Source: Actinacidiphila oryziradicis
GTDB lineage: Bacteria > Actinomycetota > Actinomycetes > Streptomycetales > Streptomycetaceae
NCBI RefSeq assembly: GCF_005047355.1
Contig: NZ_SUMC01000033.1
Span: 40,707-104,706, forward strand
DNA: 64,000 nt
Direction: 5' to 3'
The notes under the pieces were generated by a model. The model searched no databases. It saw nothing but the letters and a program-made list of their open reading frames with translations, and was not told where the DNA came from. Both the position numbers and the translations under genes were made by a program. Each line of letters begins with the position of its first letter. Positions within the stretch are counted from its first letter, which is position 1. Shown here piece by piece: positions 1-9,041 of the stretch.

Positions 1-389
1 GCGAGGAGCTCGTCGGCTCCGCCGTCGGGCGCGGTTTCTATCCAGAGCTGGCACATGCCTTCGCCGTAGGGCCCGTCGCGCAGCACGGTGGGGGGTACGA
101 GCCCCCATCCGGTGGCCTCGGACACGAGATAGGCGGCGACCTCGCGCTGGGCGAGGGTGCCGTCGGGGAAGTCCCAGAGGGGGCGCTCACCGGCGACGGG
201 CTTGTAGACGCAGGCCGCCTGCCGGCCTTCGTACTCGACGGTGCAGTAGAGGACCGCGTTCGAGGCGTCGCGGACCCGTCCGCTCACGGTGAGCTGCCCG
301 TGGGTGAGGAGCTCGGTGTCGGCCGAGGGGGCGGTCGAGGTGCCGGCCGTTGTCAGGCCGACCTCCGGTACCCGTTCTGGCGCGGGCAT
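1..389 (-). CDS. SCO1664-type conserved protein, 5' part (partial)
   Basis: The gene runs off the left edge, so only about 129 N-terminal residues are visible. The ATG at 389 opens a frame free of stops to base 1. After a short Ser/Thr/Ala-rich leader comes a kinase-like N-lobe pattern: LYCTVEYEGRQAACVYKPVAGERPLWDF (split: a beta strand, then a Lys in VYKPV), followed by FPDGTLAQREVAAYLVSE. This matches the actinobacterial SCO1664 family, which is distantly related to phosphatidylinositol 3/4-kinase-like proteins. It overlaps the end of the DUF3090 gene by 37 bases, so the two are probably translationally coupled. In actinomycetes this gene set usually lies beside the mycothiol gene mshC, which would be off the left edge. 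Biochemical function is not known. Confidence 0.8.
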   Translation of the reverse strand, partial: MPAPERVPEVGLTTAGTSTAPSADTELLTHGQLTVSGRVRDASNAVLYCTVEYEGRQAACVYKPVAGERPLWDFPDGTLAQREVAAYLVSEATGWGLVPPTVLRDGPYGEGMCQLWIETAPDGGADELL

Positions 390-943
390 ACGTGTCCTTC
401 CGGGTCCAGGGGCAGGCTGCACAGGGGGCAGGGCGGACGGCCGGCGGAGACCACGTCGAGGGCGCGCTTGGCGAAGGACCGCGCCTGGGCGCCGGTGAGC
501 CGGACCCTGAGCAGCGGGGGGCCGTTCTCCTCGTCCTGGAGCAGCCGCTCCTCGGCGCTCTCCAGGTCGTCCTCGGTCTCGACGTCGATCTCGACGAGTG
601 CCTGGGCTTCGAGGATCATGCGCTCCTCGGCGCCGTCCCAGGCGAGAGCCATGGTGCCGACCCGGAACTCCTCCTCGATCGGAGTCTCGAGCGGCGCGGT
701 GTCGTACACCTCGGGCGGTGCCACTGCGGGCACCGGGGCATTGCCGCTGGTGCGGCGTACAACCTCGTCGAGCAGCTCGTCGATCCGTTCGGCGAGCGCC
801 TCGACCTGGGTCTTTTCCAGGGAGACGCTGGTGGTCCGGCCGGCGACGCTGGCCTGTAGAAAGAAAGTGCGCTGGCCCGGCTGGCCGACGGTGCCGGCCA
901 CGAACCGGTCCGGCTGTTCGTAGAGGAACACCTGACGGGGCAC
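353..943 (-). CDS. DUF3090 family protein
   Basis: A 196-residue protein beginning at a GTG (943) with a GGAG ribosome site five to six bases upstream; the first residues read PRQVFLYEQPDRFVAGTVGQ. This opening and the CPLCSLPLDPEGHVCPRQNGY tail (two Cys-x2-Cys-type pairs suggesting a zinc knuckle) are typical of DUF3090, an actinobacterial family of unknown function. It is the middle gene of a three-gene minus-strand set: histidine phosphatase, DUF3090, SCO1664-type protein. The conserved order suggests a shared role, often noted near mycothiol synthesis, but nothing in the sequence proves a reaction. Confidence 0.88.
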   Translation of the reverse strand: MPRQVFLYEQPDRFVAGTVGQPGQRTFFLQASVAGRTTSVSLEKTQVEALAERIDELLDEVVRRTSGNAPVPAVAPPEVYDTAPLETPIEEEFRVGTMALAWDGAEERMILEAQALVEIDVETEDDLESAEERLLQDEENGPPLLRVRLTGAQARSFAKRALDVVSAGRPPCPLCSLPLDPEGHVCPRQNGYRRSA

Positions 944-1027
944 TGCTGCTCCGGTTTGCTCGAATGTTCGGTCACTCGTTCTTACGGGTGGACCATTTCC
1001 GGTCCCCCACCCTACTGCGGAAGCTGA

Positions 1028-1729
1028 TCACCGCGCGCCGGCGCCGCCCCCGACCACTGCGTCGTCCTCGTCCTGCCCGGCGGGCCTTTCGCGCGGCGCC
1101 AGCCCGGCCAGTTCCCCGGTGTCGCCGAGCCGCAGCACAAACGGGCGTTGCGAGGCGTAGCGGATCACGGTGACGGAGCAGGGGTCGACGGCGAGCCGCT
1201 GGAAGAAGTCGAGGTGCATACCGAGGGCTTCGGCGGCAATGGACTTGATGATGTCGCCGTGCGAGCACATCAGGTACAGCGCGTCCGGCCCGTACTCGGC
1301 CTCGATGCGGTCGTTCCACTCCCGTACGGCGTCGACCGCGCGGCTCTGCATGGCGCGGATCGACTCGCCGCCCTCGCCCGGGAAGACCGCGGCGGAGGGA
1401 TAGCGCTGGACGGTGGCCCACAGTGGTTGGTCGGTGAGTTCGGCGAGTTTGCGGCCGGTCCAGTCCCCGTAGCGGCATTCGCCGATCCGGTCCTCGGTGT
1501 GAACCGGCAGCTCGGGCCGGGTGTCGAGCAGCGGTCGTATCGTTTCGCGACAGCGTTGCAGCGGGCTGGTGACGGCAGCCGCCAGCGGGAGCGCGGCGAG
1601 CCGGGCGGCGAGCGCCGCGGCCTGGTCGCGGCCGCTGTCGTCGAGCGCGATACCGGGACTCCAGCCGGCCAGCACTCCGTCTGCGTTGGCGGTGGACCGG
1701 CCGTGCCGGACGAGGATGACGGTGGGCAT
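1028..1729 (-). CDS. Histidine phosphatase family protein (phosphoglycerate mutase-like)
   Basis: A 233-residue protein. The longer reading frame upstream is discarded because the family N-terminus MPTVILVRHGRSTAN begins at the ATG at 1729. The RHG motif at residues 8-10 carries the phospho-accepting His; the second conserved His is in LMCSHGDIIKS near residue 155. The acid region GECRYGDWTGRKLAEL is also standard. These residues predict a phosphomonoesterase or mutase of the branch 1 histidine phosphatase superfamily; the substrate cannot be read from the sequence. It lies 85 bases upstream of DUF3090, same strand, and is divergent from the CorA-type gene. Confidence 0.9.
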   Translation of the reverse strand: MPTVILVRHGRSTANADGVLAGWSPGIALDDSGRDQAAALAARLAALPLAAAVTSPLQRCRETIRPLLDTRPELPVHTEDRIGECRYGDWTGRKLAELTDQPLWATVQRYPSAAVFPGEGGESIRAMQSRAVDAVREWNDRIEAEYGPDALYLMCSHGDIIKSIAAEALGMHLDFFQRLAVDPCSVTVIRYASQRPFVLRLGDTGELAGLAPRERPAGQDEDDAVVGGGAGAR

Positions 1730-1796
1730 GAACGCAACCATACGGCTCCGCCGCCCTGGCAGTCTCGGCGGCGCGTTCCGGCCGGGGAGCGCGACA

Positions 1797-2807
1797 ATGG
1801 CGCGTGTGATCGTGGACTGTGCCATTTACCGGAACGGGCAGCGTGTCTCGGCCCCGGCCGATCCGTCCGACGCACTGGACGAGGCGCGCGCCATGGGCGA
1901 CGCCTTCGTCTGGATCGGGCTCTACGAGCCGACGGAGAAGGAGTTCGACCTGGTCTCGGCCGAATTCGCGCTGCACCCGCTGGCCGTGGAGGACGCGCTG
2001 CGGGCGCATCAGCGGCCGAAGCTGGAGCTCTACGACGGCGCGCTCTTCCTGGTCCTCAAGCCGGTGGAGTACGACGACGAGAAGGGCACGGTGAGCACGG
2101 CTGAGCTGATGGTCTTTGTCGGCGACGCCTTCGTGGTGACGGTGCGGCACGGCCACGGGGTCACCCCGGCGGACATCCGGCAACGGCTGGAGGCGGAGCA
2201 CGAGATGCTCAAGCACGGCCCGTGCGCCGTGATGTACGCGATCGCCGATACCGTCGTGGACCGGTATCTGCTGGTCGCGACCCAGCTCCAGACCGACCTG
2301 GAGGAGCTGGAGGCACTGGTGTTTGAGCCGGCCACTGTCAAGACAGGCGGCGGGCGCGCCGCCGGGAGCGTCGCCGGCCGGATCTACGGATTCAAGCGCG
2401 AGGTACTGGAGTTCCGCCGGTCGGTGGGGCCGCTGACTCAGCCGGTGCTCCGGCTCGCGTCGGGCGGCGTCCCTTTCGTGGAGCCCTCCGCCCAGCCCTT
2501 CTTCCGCGATGTCGCCGACCACCTGACCCGGGTGAACGACCAGGTGGAGGGCATGGACCGGCTGCTGTCCGACATCCTCGGCGCGCATCTGACACAGGTC
2601 GGTGTGCGGCAGAACGACGACATGCGCAAGATCTCGGCCTGGGCCGCCATGGCCGCGGTGCCGACGATGATCGCGGGCGTCTACGGCATGAACTTCGACC
2701 ACATGCCCGAGCTGCACCAGGTCTGGGGCTACCCGGCGGCGCTCCTGGCGATGGCCGCGGCGGTCTTCGGCCTCTACCGCCTCTTCAAGCGCCGCGGCTG
2801 GCTCTGA
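1797..2807 (+). CDS. CorA family magnesium/divalent cation transporter
   Basis: A 336-residue protein starting at ATG 1797 (MARVIVDCAIYRNGQRV). The long acidic N-terminal cytoplasmic domain is followed by a helical stalk and two C-terminal membrane segments. The loop between them carries the diagnostic GMN triplet in VYGMNFDHMPEL, the selectivity signature of the CorA channel family. Length is in the normal CorA range. It forms a homopentameric channel in the plasma membrane in known members. It is divergent from the histidine phosphatase with only 67 bases between the starts, and convergent with the ferritin-like gene. Whether it moves Mg, Co, Ni or Zn is not decidable here. Confidence 0.92.
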   Translation: MARVIVDCAIYRNGQRVSAPADPSDALDEARAMGDAFVWIGLYEPTEKEFDLVSAEFALHPLAVEDALRAHQRPKLELYDGALFLVLKPVEYDDEKGTVSTAELMVFVGDAFVVTVRHGHGVTPADIRQRLEAEHEMLKHGPCAVMYAIADTVVDRYLLVATQLQTDLEELEALVFEPATVKTGGGRAAGSVAGRIYGFKREVLEFRRSVGPLTQPVLRLASGGVPFVEPSAQPFFRDVADHLTRVNDQVEGMDRLLSDILGAHLTQVGVRQNDDMRKISAWAAMAAVPTMIAGVYGMNFDHMPELHQVWGYPAALLAMAAAVFGLYRLFKRRGWL

Positions 2808-2834
2808 GAGGCCGCGGAAGCGCCTGAGGAGCGT

Positions 2835-3623
2835 TCAAGCCGCTTCGGACGTGGCCGGTGCGGGGCCGCCCATCGCGTCGCGCCGCTTCGGCATGGCCAG
2901 GGTGACCATCCGCCGCCGGCCACCGAACCTCTCGTACCCGTACGTGGCGTGGATGCCGAGCCGCAGCAGCACCGCCTTCGTCCTGCCCCAGCCCAGGATC
3001 CGGCCCATATGGGCCGTCACAGCGAGGCTGACGTCCCGGTAGATGCGGATCTCCGCCAGCGAACACTCGTGCAGTATCCGCTGGATGGTCCGGCCGTGGC
3101 CCTCCCGGGCGAGTCGCAGCAGTTCCTCGTGGCAGTACGAAAGGTGGTTGTCCTCGTCGTGCGAGATCATCCTGACGGCCTTGCCGACGTCCGGATGGTC
3201 ACCGAAGTACTTGGTGAGCATCGCCATCTGTTCGGAGGCGCGCTGCTCGGTGACCCGGCTGTGCGAGAGGTAGGTGACGATGTCCTGCTCGGTGAGCGGT
3301 TCGTCGCCGAGCAGCCGGACGTGGGCGAGCCCGATGCCGGCCCGCTCCAGCAGCATGGTGTAGTCGGCCTCCGGGGGCACAGGGAGGGGGTGCAGGCCGC
3401 GCCTGTGCAGCAGCGCACTGAAGATCCGGCCGTGTTTGTCCTCGTCGGCGCCGTGTCGGGAGATCTTGGGCGCCAGCTCCCGCTGGGCCTCGGGTACGAG
3501 GGCGGCGATCCTGCCGTTCTCCCAGCCGCCCTGGGCCTCGCCGCTGGCGGCGATGGAGCAGAAGAGCCGGAAGGCGTAGTCGTTGTCGAGGATCTCCCGG
3601 TAGAGACTGCGGGCGGAGAGCAT
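2835..3623 (-). CDS. Ferritin-like domain protein
   Basis: 262 residues. GTG at 3626 and ATG at 3623 are both possible; AAGGAGG ends six bases before the ATG, so 3623 is preferred. The protein is largely helical with repeated E/D...E..H patterns typical of a di-iron four-helix bundle: GADEDKHGRIFSALL near residue 60 and HDEDNHLSYCHEELLRLA near 155. A basic C-terminal tail ends in GGRRRMVTLAMPKRRD. Conserved Streptomyces homologues are annotated ferritin-like; metal storage, oxidase or hydroxylase activity cannot be distinguished. It is convergent with the CorA-type gene (28 bases apart). Confidence 0.8.
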   Translation of the reverse strand: MLSARSLYREILDNDYAFRLFCSIAASGEAQGGWENGRIAALVPEAQRELAPKISRHGADEDKHGRIFSALLHRRGLHPLPVPPEADYTMLLERAGIGLAHVRLLGDEPLTEQDIVTYLSHSRVTEQRASEQMAMLTKYFGDHPDVGKAVRMISHDEDNHLSYCHEELLRLAREGHGRTIQRILHECSLAEIRIYRDVSLAVTAHMGRILGWGRTKAVLLRLGIHATYGYERFGGRRRMVTLAMPKRRDAMGGPAPATSEAA

Positions 3624-3960
3624 CACATACCTCCTTCAAACGGGCATATATAAATGAAAGTCAAGTCCGCCGTACGGACTGAGGCAACCGGATCGCGGGG
3701 CAACTCCACCGAACGGTCCTGAGCCGACAGGAACTTAACGCGTAACCCATCACATTGCCGGGCGTTGTGTTTGGTAACGGCCGTGGCGGGGAAGACCCCC
3801 GAGCCCCCACCACGGCCGAATACGGAGCGATCCATTCCTCGGCCGCTGAACCGGTGATTGCCCCACCTCCTGGGTAAGGTGCAACAGGGCCGGGGGGTCA
3901 CCGGGGGCAGGGATCGCAAAGCAGGTGGACATGTTCAGCAAGGCCACGAGGAGCCGACCA

Positions 3961-4536
3961 ATGGCGCGCCGGCTGGGTCCGGCAGGCTCGGACTGGTCAC
4001 CGTACGGGCGTCTCCAGGATGCGGCGGGGGCCTATTTCCTCCACGCGGATGTCGCGCTGGAGGCGATCGGCGGGGTGGTCGGACGGCGCCGGATCCGCGG
4101 CTTCACCCTCGAGCGGGTAGTGGATCTGACCGAGTCCGGCGCCTCTGTGTGGCAGGAGGCTGCCGTGTGCGACGGGCGGCGGCTGATCCTGTGGCACAGC
4201 GAGGAGGTGGCCGACGAGAGCGCCCCCGGCGGCACCGTGCTGGACTCCTCCGTGCAGGTGCTGCCGCTGGGCGCGATCGGCCATGTGGGGATGCGCACCC
4301 TCGTCGGGCGGGACGACCAGGGCCGGCGGGTCGACCGCGGGGTGTATCTGGTGCTGGCCACCGCGACGCCGCACGAGCTGAGCGCGGTCCAGACCGATCC
4401 GGACGCGGGGGTCTCGGCGGCCCGCTTCCGGCCGGAGGCGTTCCGCTTCAGCAAGTCCCTCGACGACGGCGGTCCGGGCCAGATAGCGCGGCTGATCACG
4501 TTCGGACGGCTGCTGGGGCGCCTGGTCCCGAGCTGA
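3961..4536 (+). CDS. Conserved Streptomyces hypothetical protein
   Basis: 191 residues. Upstream in-frame starts exist at 3925 and 3931, but only ATG 3961 has a strong ribosome site (GAGGAG, seven-base spacing), so this start is chosen. The product begins MARRLGPAGSDWSPYGRL and is a mixed alpha/beta soluble protein without signal peptide or membrane segment. No domain is recognised. It stands alone between the ferritin-like gene (divergent, 337 bases away) and the LLM oxidoreductase (convergent). A small AGCCCG/CGGGCT hairpin just after the stop (4538-4552) may end transcription. Confidence 0.7.
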   Translation: MARRLGPAGSDWSPYGRLQDAAGAYFLHADVALEAIGGVVGRRRIRGFTLERVVDLTESGASVWQEAAVCDGRRLILWHSEEVADESAPGGTVLDSSVQVLPLGAIGHVGMRTLVGRDDQGRRVDRGVYLVLATATPHELSAVQTDPDAGVSAARFRPEAFRFSKSLDDGGPGQIARLITFGRLLGRLVPS

Positions 4537-4674
4537 GAGCCCGCCCCGGGCTGAGCGCCTGCCCTGGATACTCCGGTCGGACCGGCCCGCGATGTCCGGT
4601 GCGCGGTGCATCGCAAGGAGGAACGCGGCGAGGCGCCGTGCCCGGCCCCGCGGGCCCGGGTCGCGTGGCCGGGG

Positions 4675-5724
4675 TCAGGCCAGCCCGGCCAGCTCCAACG
4701 CCTCGACACCCGCGCGCAGGGCCGCCGTACGCTCCTCCAGCGTGAATCCGGCGGGGGCCAGGGAAAGCGTGGTGACCCCGGCTTCCGCATAGGCCGTGAG
4801 CCGGTCGGCGATGCGCTCGACACTGCCGAGCAGGCTGGTCTTGTCGATCAGGTCGCGCGGGATGGCCGCCGCGGCGCCGTTCTTGTCCCCGGCCAGGTAC
4901 TTGTCCTGGATCTCGGCGGCTTCCTTCTCATATCCCATGCGCTGCGCGAGCTTGTTGTAGAAGTTCTGCCGGCGGCTGCCCATGCCCCCGACGTAGAGCG
5001 CGGTGTACGGGCGGAACAGGTCCGCCAGCGCGTCGATGTCGTCGCCGAGGGCGATCGGCACAGTCGGGCAGACGTCGAAGCCCTCCAGGGTCTTCCCGGC
5101 CTTCTCACGGCCCGCCCTGAGCGGGATTAGTGCGGTCTCCTCCAGATGCTCCGGGTCGCAGAAGATCAGCAGCGCACCGTCGGCGATCTCGCCGGTCTGC
5201 TCCAGGTTCTTCGGTCCGATCGCGGCGATGTAGAGCGGGATGTGCTCGCGCACCGGGTGCACGGTGAGCTTGAGCGGCTTGCCGGGGCCGCCGGGGAGCG
5301 GCAGGGTCCAGTGCTCGCCCTCGTGGGAGAGCCGCTCGCGGGACATCGCCTTGCGCACGATTTCGACGTACTCGCGGGTGCGGGCCAGCGGCTTGTCGAA
5401 CTTGACGCCGTACCAGCCCTCGGACACCTGGGGCCCCGACACCCCGAGGCCGAGGCGGAAACGGCCCCCTGAGAGAGTGTCCAGGGTCGCGGCCGTCATG
5501 GCGGTCATCGCGGGCGTACGGGCCGGGATCTGGAAGATCGCCGAGCCGACGTCGATCCGCTCGGTCTGCGCGGCCACCCAGGACAGCACGGTCGGCGCGT
5601 CCGAACCGTACGCCTCAGCGGCCCAGCACACCGCATAGCCGAGCCGGTCCGCCTCCTGGGCGACGGCGAGGTTGTCACCGTCCATGCCGGCGCCCCAGTA
5701 GCCGAGGTTCATCCCGAGCCGCAT
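4675..5724 (-). CDS. LLM class F420-dependent oxidoreductase
   Basis: 349 residues from ATG 5724 (MRLGMNLGYWGAG). The frame extends further upstream but without family similarity. Features of the luciferase-like TIM-barrel fold: GYAVCWAAEAYGSDAPTVL at residues 28-46, the TLDTLSGGRFRLGLGVSGPQ segment that lines the flavin pocket, and a C-terminal block around DLIDKTSLLGSVERIADRL. Members in actinobacteria normally use deazaflavin F420 to reduce or oxidise small molecules; the substrate is unknown. It is convergent with the upstream hypothetical gene and divergent from the aldo/keto reductase (128 bases between starts). Confidence 0.88.
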   Translation of the reverse strand: MRLGMNLGYWGAGMDGDNLAVAQEADRLGYAVCWAAEAYGSDAPTVLSWVAAQTERIDVGSAIFQIPARTPAMTAMTAATLDTLSGGRFRLGLGVSGPQVSEGWYGVKFDKPLARTREYVEIVRKAMSRERLSHEGEHWTLPLPGGPGKPLKLTVHPVREHIPLYIAAIGPKNLEQTGEIADGALLIFCDPEHLEETALIPLRAGREKAGKTLEGFDVCPTVPIALGDDIDALADLFRPYTALYVGGMGSRRQNFYNKLAQRMGYEKEAAEIQDKYLAGDKNGAAAAIPRDLIDKTSLLGSVERIADRLTAYAEAGVTTLSLAPAGFTLEERTAALRAGVEALELAGLA

Positions 5725-5851
5725 ACCGCTCTCCCTACCGATCAGTAACGTCTTCGTCCCCACGGACTGTAGCGCCCCCCGGCTGATCCGGCGCCTGTCG
5801 GGTCCGTCACTGCTGCCCACGGACACCCTCTGGCCAGTAATGTCACCCGTC

Positions 5852-6832
5852 ATGGAGCAAAGGCACCTCGGCCGCACTGGTTTGCGCGTGTCCCGGCTCG
5901 GGCTCGGCACCCTGACCTGGGGCCGGGACACCGGCGAACGTGACGCCGCCGACCAGCTCAAGGCCTTCTGGGAGGCCGGCGGGACCCTGGTCGACACCGC
6001 TGACGTCTACTCCGACGGCGGCGCGGAATATCTTCTCGGGCGGCTGATCGAGGATCTCGTCCCCCGGGAAGATCTGGTGATCGCCACCAAGGCGGGCAGC
6101 GTGCCCGACCCCTACCGGCGGTTCGACGGCTCACGTGGCCATCTGCTGGCCGCGCTGGACGCCTCGCTGCAACGGCTCGGCACTGATCACGTGGACCTCT
6201 GGCAGGTCCACGCCTTCGATCCGGTGACCCCGCTCGAAGAGACCCTCCAGGCCCTCGACATCGCCGTCGCCTCCGGCCGGGTCCGCTACGTCGGCGTCTC
6301 CAACTTCTGCGGCTGGCAGCTCGCCAAGGCCGCCACCTGGCAGCGTGCCGCCACCGGCCGCACTCCACTCGCCAGCACCCAGATGGAGTACTCGCTCCTC
6401 CAGCGCGGCATCGAGCGGGAAGTGCTCCCCGCCGCCGTCGACCTCGGCCTCGGACTCCTGCCGTCCTCGCCGCTCGGCCGGGGTGTACTCACCGGCAAGT
6501 ACCGGCACGGCACCCCGGCCGACTCCCGCGGCGGCTCCGAGTCCATGGCGCCCTTCGTCGCGCCGTACCTGGACCAGACCGCCCGGCGCATCGTGGACGC
6601 CCTGGCCATAGCGGCCGACGGGCTCGCCACCACCCCGCTCCAGGTCTCGCTGGCCTGGGTACGGGACCGTCCCGGCGTCGCCGCCCCGATCGTCGGCGCC
6701 CGCAACGCCCAGCAGCTCATGGCGGCACTGTCAGTGGAGGCCCTTAGTCTTCCTGAAGAGATCTGCCAGGCGCTGGACGATGTCTCGGCGCCGCTGCACC
6801 GCTACCCGGACCACGACTGGAGCACGCTCTGA
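5852..6832 (+). CDS. Aldo/keto reductase
   Basis: 326 residues from the ATG at 5852 (MEQRHLGRTGLRVSRLGLG); an ATG twelve bases earlier is in frame but less typical. The (beta/alpha)8 NADPH-dependent family is shown by TLVDTADVYSDGGAEYLLG (catalytic Asp and Tyr), the Lys in VIATKAG, the His in HVDLWQVHAFD, and the cofactor-binding C-terminal block IVGARNAQQLMAAL. It is about the usual size of the YhdN/AKR11-like group. It precedes the RecD-like gene by 31 bases on the same strand and may share its transcript. Substrate unknown. Confidence 0.92.
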   Translation: MEQRHLGRTGLRVSRLGLGTLTWGRDTGERDAADQLKAFWEAGGTLVDTADVYSDGGAEYLLGRLIEDLVPREDLVIATKAGSVPDPYRRFDGSRGHLLAALDASLQRLGTDHVDLWQVHAFDPVTPLEETLQALDIAVASGRVRYVGVSNFCGWQLAKAATWQRAATGRTPLASTQMEYSLLQRGIEREVLPAAVDLGLGLLPSSPLGRGVLTGKYRHGTPADSRGGSESMAPFVAPYLDQTARRIVDALAIAADGLATTPLQVSLAWVRDRPGVAAPIVGARNAQQLMAALSVEALSLPEEICQALDDVSAPLHRYPDHDWSTL

Positions 6833-6863
6833 GCGTACGGTCCACCGCACCCCGGAGGCCATC

Positions 6864-9032
6864 GTGACCGACGACCACACCGCCCAGGACACCGCCGTTC
6901 CGCCCGTCGGCGGCACGCCCGATGACGCCGGCGCGGTCGCAGCGGGCCCGGAGCCGTCGGCCGGCGAGACGGCCGGCGTAAAGCTGCCCCCCGCGATCCA
7001 GGACCTGGCGGCTGCCGTCCGCGCCATCGAGCGCGGCGAGGGGCCCGCCCATACCCGCCCCGCCAGGCGCACCAGCGGCACCGGCCCGGCCGCCCGCCCG
7101 GCGCCGGACACGGCGGCCCCGCAGGCCCAGGCTCCGGCGGCCCCGCAGCCGGAGGCTCCACAGGCCCAGGCCGGGGCCCACACCCCTGCTCAGGCCCCTG
7201 CCACGCCCGTGGCCGCGCCGCCGCCCGGGCACAGCCTCAGTGCGCTGGACGCCGCGCGGTCGGCGCTCACGTCGGGCGGGGCGCCGGAGTCCCTGGCGGA
7301 GTCCGCCGTGGCGGTGCTCGGGGAGCGGGCCGGGGAATTGCTCCGGGAGGACCCGTGGCAGGTACTGGCGCTGGGCGGAGTGCGGGCGGAGCAGGCGGAC
7401 GGGTTCGCCAAGGGCCTGCTCGGCGACGGCTGGGGGCCGGACGATGAGCGGCGGGTGCAGGCACTGGTCGTATGGCTGCTGGAGCGCGCGGCCGAGCGGG
7501 GCCACACCGCGCTGGAGTCATCCTTGCTGCGCACCGCGCTGGAGCGGCAGTCGGTGCCCGATGCCGAGGAAGCGCTGCGGTCCGCCGTCGCGGACGGGCG
7601 GGTCCTGGTGTTCCACGACGCGGAGGACGTGCCGGGAGCGAAGCCCGATGAGGACGACGAGACGCCCGTGCGGCTGCTGTTCGGCCTGGACCGGTACGCG
7701 CTGGCCGAGGAAAGCCTCGCGGACGGGCTGAACCGGCTGCTCAACACCTTCGACCTCGGCGGCACGGATACCGGCGAGGCGGACGGGGCGGGCGAGGCGG
7801 ACGGAGCGGGCGAGCCGGACGGGGCAGACGGGGCGGCGTGGGAGGCCGCGGCTGTCACGGCACCGTCCGCGTCCGCCGCCGCGCTCATCCGGGCGGCGGC
7901 CGTCAGCGGCCTGGTCGCGCACGCCGGCGGCGAGGCGGCCCGCGCCGAGCCGGCCGCTCTGGTCGCTGCCGCCCGCTCGCTGGGCCTGCGCGCGTATGCC
8001 GCCGCGCACACCGAGGACGGCCGGCAACGGCTCGCCGCGCTGCTGGGCGAGGGCGGGGGCGGGCGCGAGGGGGGCGACGCCGCCGTCACCGTCGCCGGGC
8101 TGCTGGCGGGCCGCGAGGGGCCCGGGCGGGACCCCGACGGCGCGCTGGCGCTGGATCTGCTGGCGGTACTGGACGCTCCGCAGCTGGACGTGGAGCTGGC
8201 GGCGACCCTCGTGGAGTCGGTGCCCGACGGGGCCCGGCTGGTGCTGAGCGGGGATCCCGGGGTGCTGTGGTCGGCCGGCCCCGGGCGGGCCTTCGCGGAT
8301 CTGCTGGCGGCCCGGAGCTGCCCGCAGGTGGTGTCCCGGACACCGGACCCGGGTCCGATCGGCGAGCTGGCGTCGGGCATCGCGATCGGCGAACTGGAAC
8401 AGGTGGAAGCGCCGGGGAAGGAAGTCGTGATCGTCCCGGTGCGCGATGCCGGAGAGGCGGTGCACCGCACCGTCCAACTGGTCGCGGACTCGGTACCGCG
8501 AGCGATCGGGGTGCCGGCCGACCAGACCCAGGTGATCACCCCCGGCCATGGCGGCGCGGCCGGCACCCGGGTGCTGAACGCGGCCCTCAAGGAGCGGCTG
8601 AACCCGGGCCCGGGCCGGTTCGGCGGTTTCGACCCGGGAGACCGCGTCGTGCACATCCCGGCGCCCGGCCGCGCGGTGCCCGGCACCGTCGTGTCCGCCG
8701 ACGCCGCGGGGCTGCACCTGGACTGCGGCGGCATCCCCGTCGTCGTACCCGCTACGGAGGTCGGCACAGCGGTGCGGCACGGATGGGCGCTGACGGCGCA
8801 CCAGGCTGCTGGCACACGCTGGCCGGCGGCCGTGGTGGTGCTGCCGGGCGACGCGGTCCGAGAACTCACCCGCGCGTGGGTCTACACGGCGTTCAGCCGG
8901 GCGGGACGCCACCTGTCCGTGGTGCAGGGCGCCGACCAGGCGCTGGCGCGGGCGGTGGCCGAGATCCCGGCCCGCGAGCGGACGACGCGCCTGCGCGCGG
9001 TGCTGCGCGAGCAGGCGGCCGCCACCGGGTAG
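6864..9032 (+). CDS. Helix-hairpin-helix, RecD-like protein with degenerate ATPase motifs
   Basis: 722 residues from GTG 6864, preceded by GGAGG with five-base spacing; the ATG at 6780 lies inside the aldo/keto reductase and lacks a site. Residues 1-120 are Pro/Ala/Gln-rich and probably disordered. Then comes an HHH segment (LAESAVAVLGERAGELL ... GGVRAEQADGFAKG) as in RecD2-type helicases, a linker with repeated EADGAGE units, an AAA/RecD-like core, and a UvrD/RecD C-terminal domain (WALTAHQAAGTRWPAAVVV, then WVYTAFSRAGRHL). The places where Walker A and Walker B (usually GGPGTGKS and DEAS) should lie read AHAGGEAARAEP and VLDAPQLD, so ATP hydrolysis is unlikely. Only the motif VI arginine region looks normal. 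Probably a DNA-binding or scaffold protein. Confidence 0.75.
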   Translation: MTDDHTAQDTAVPPVGGTPDDAGAVAAGPEPSAGETAGVKLPPAIQDLAAAVRAIERGEGPAHTRPARRTSGTGPAARPAPDTAAPQAQAPAAPQPEAPQAQAGAHTPAQAPATPVAAPPPGHSLSALDAARSALTSGGAPESLAESAVAVLGERAGELLREDPWQVLALGGVRAEQADGFAKGLLGDGWGPDDERRVQALVVWLLERAAERGHTALESSLLRTALERQSVPDAEEALRSAVADGRVLVFHDAEDVPGAKPDEDDETPVRLLFGLDRYALAEESLADGLNRLLNTFDLGGTDTGEADGAGEADGAGEPDGADGAAWEAAAVTAPSASAAALIRAAAVSGLVAHAGGEAARAEPAALVAAARSLGLRAYAAAHTEDGRQRLAALLGEGGGGREGGDAAVTVAGLLAGREGPGRDPDGALALDLLAVLDAPQLDVELAATLVESVPDGARLVLSGDPGVLWSAGPGRAFADLLAARSCPQVVSRTPDPGPIGELASGIAIGELEQVEAPGKEVVIVPVRDAGEAVHRTVQLVADSVPRAIGVPADQTQVITPGHGGAAGTRVLNAALKERLNPGPGRFGGFDPGDRVVHIPAPGRAVPGTVVSADAAGLHLDCGGIPVVVPATEVGTAVRHGWALTAHQAAGTRWPAAVVVLPGDAVRELTRAWVYTAFSRAGRHLSVVQGADQALARAVAEIPARERTTRLRAVLREQAAATG

Positions 9033-9041
9033 GGCCCGGGC

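Noticed and set aside
972..2717. Minus-strand open frame of 581 codons across the CorA-type gene
   Set aside because: It is the antisense of CorA and of the phosphatase region; no motif, composition rich in Arg/His as expected for a shadow frame in high-GC DNA.
7190..8869. 559-codon minus-strand frame opposite the RecD-like gene
   Set aside because: Ser/Pro/Ala/Arg-only composition, third-position bias fits the plus-strand gene.
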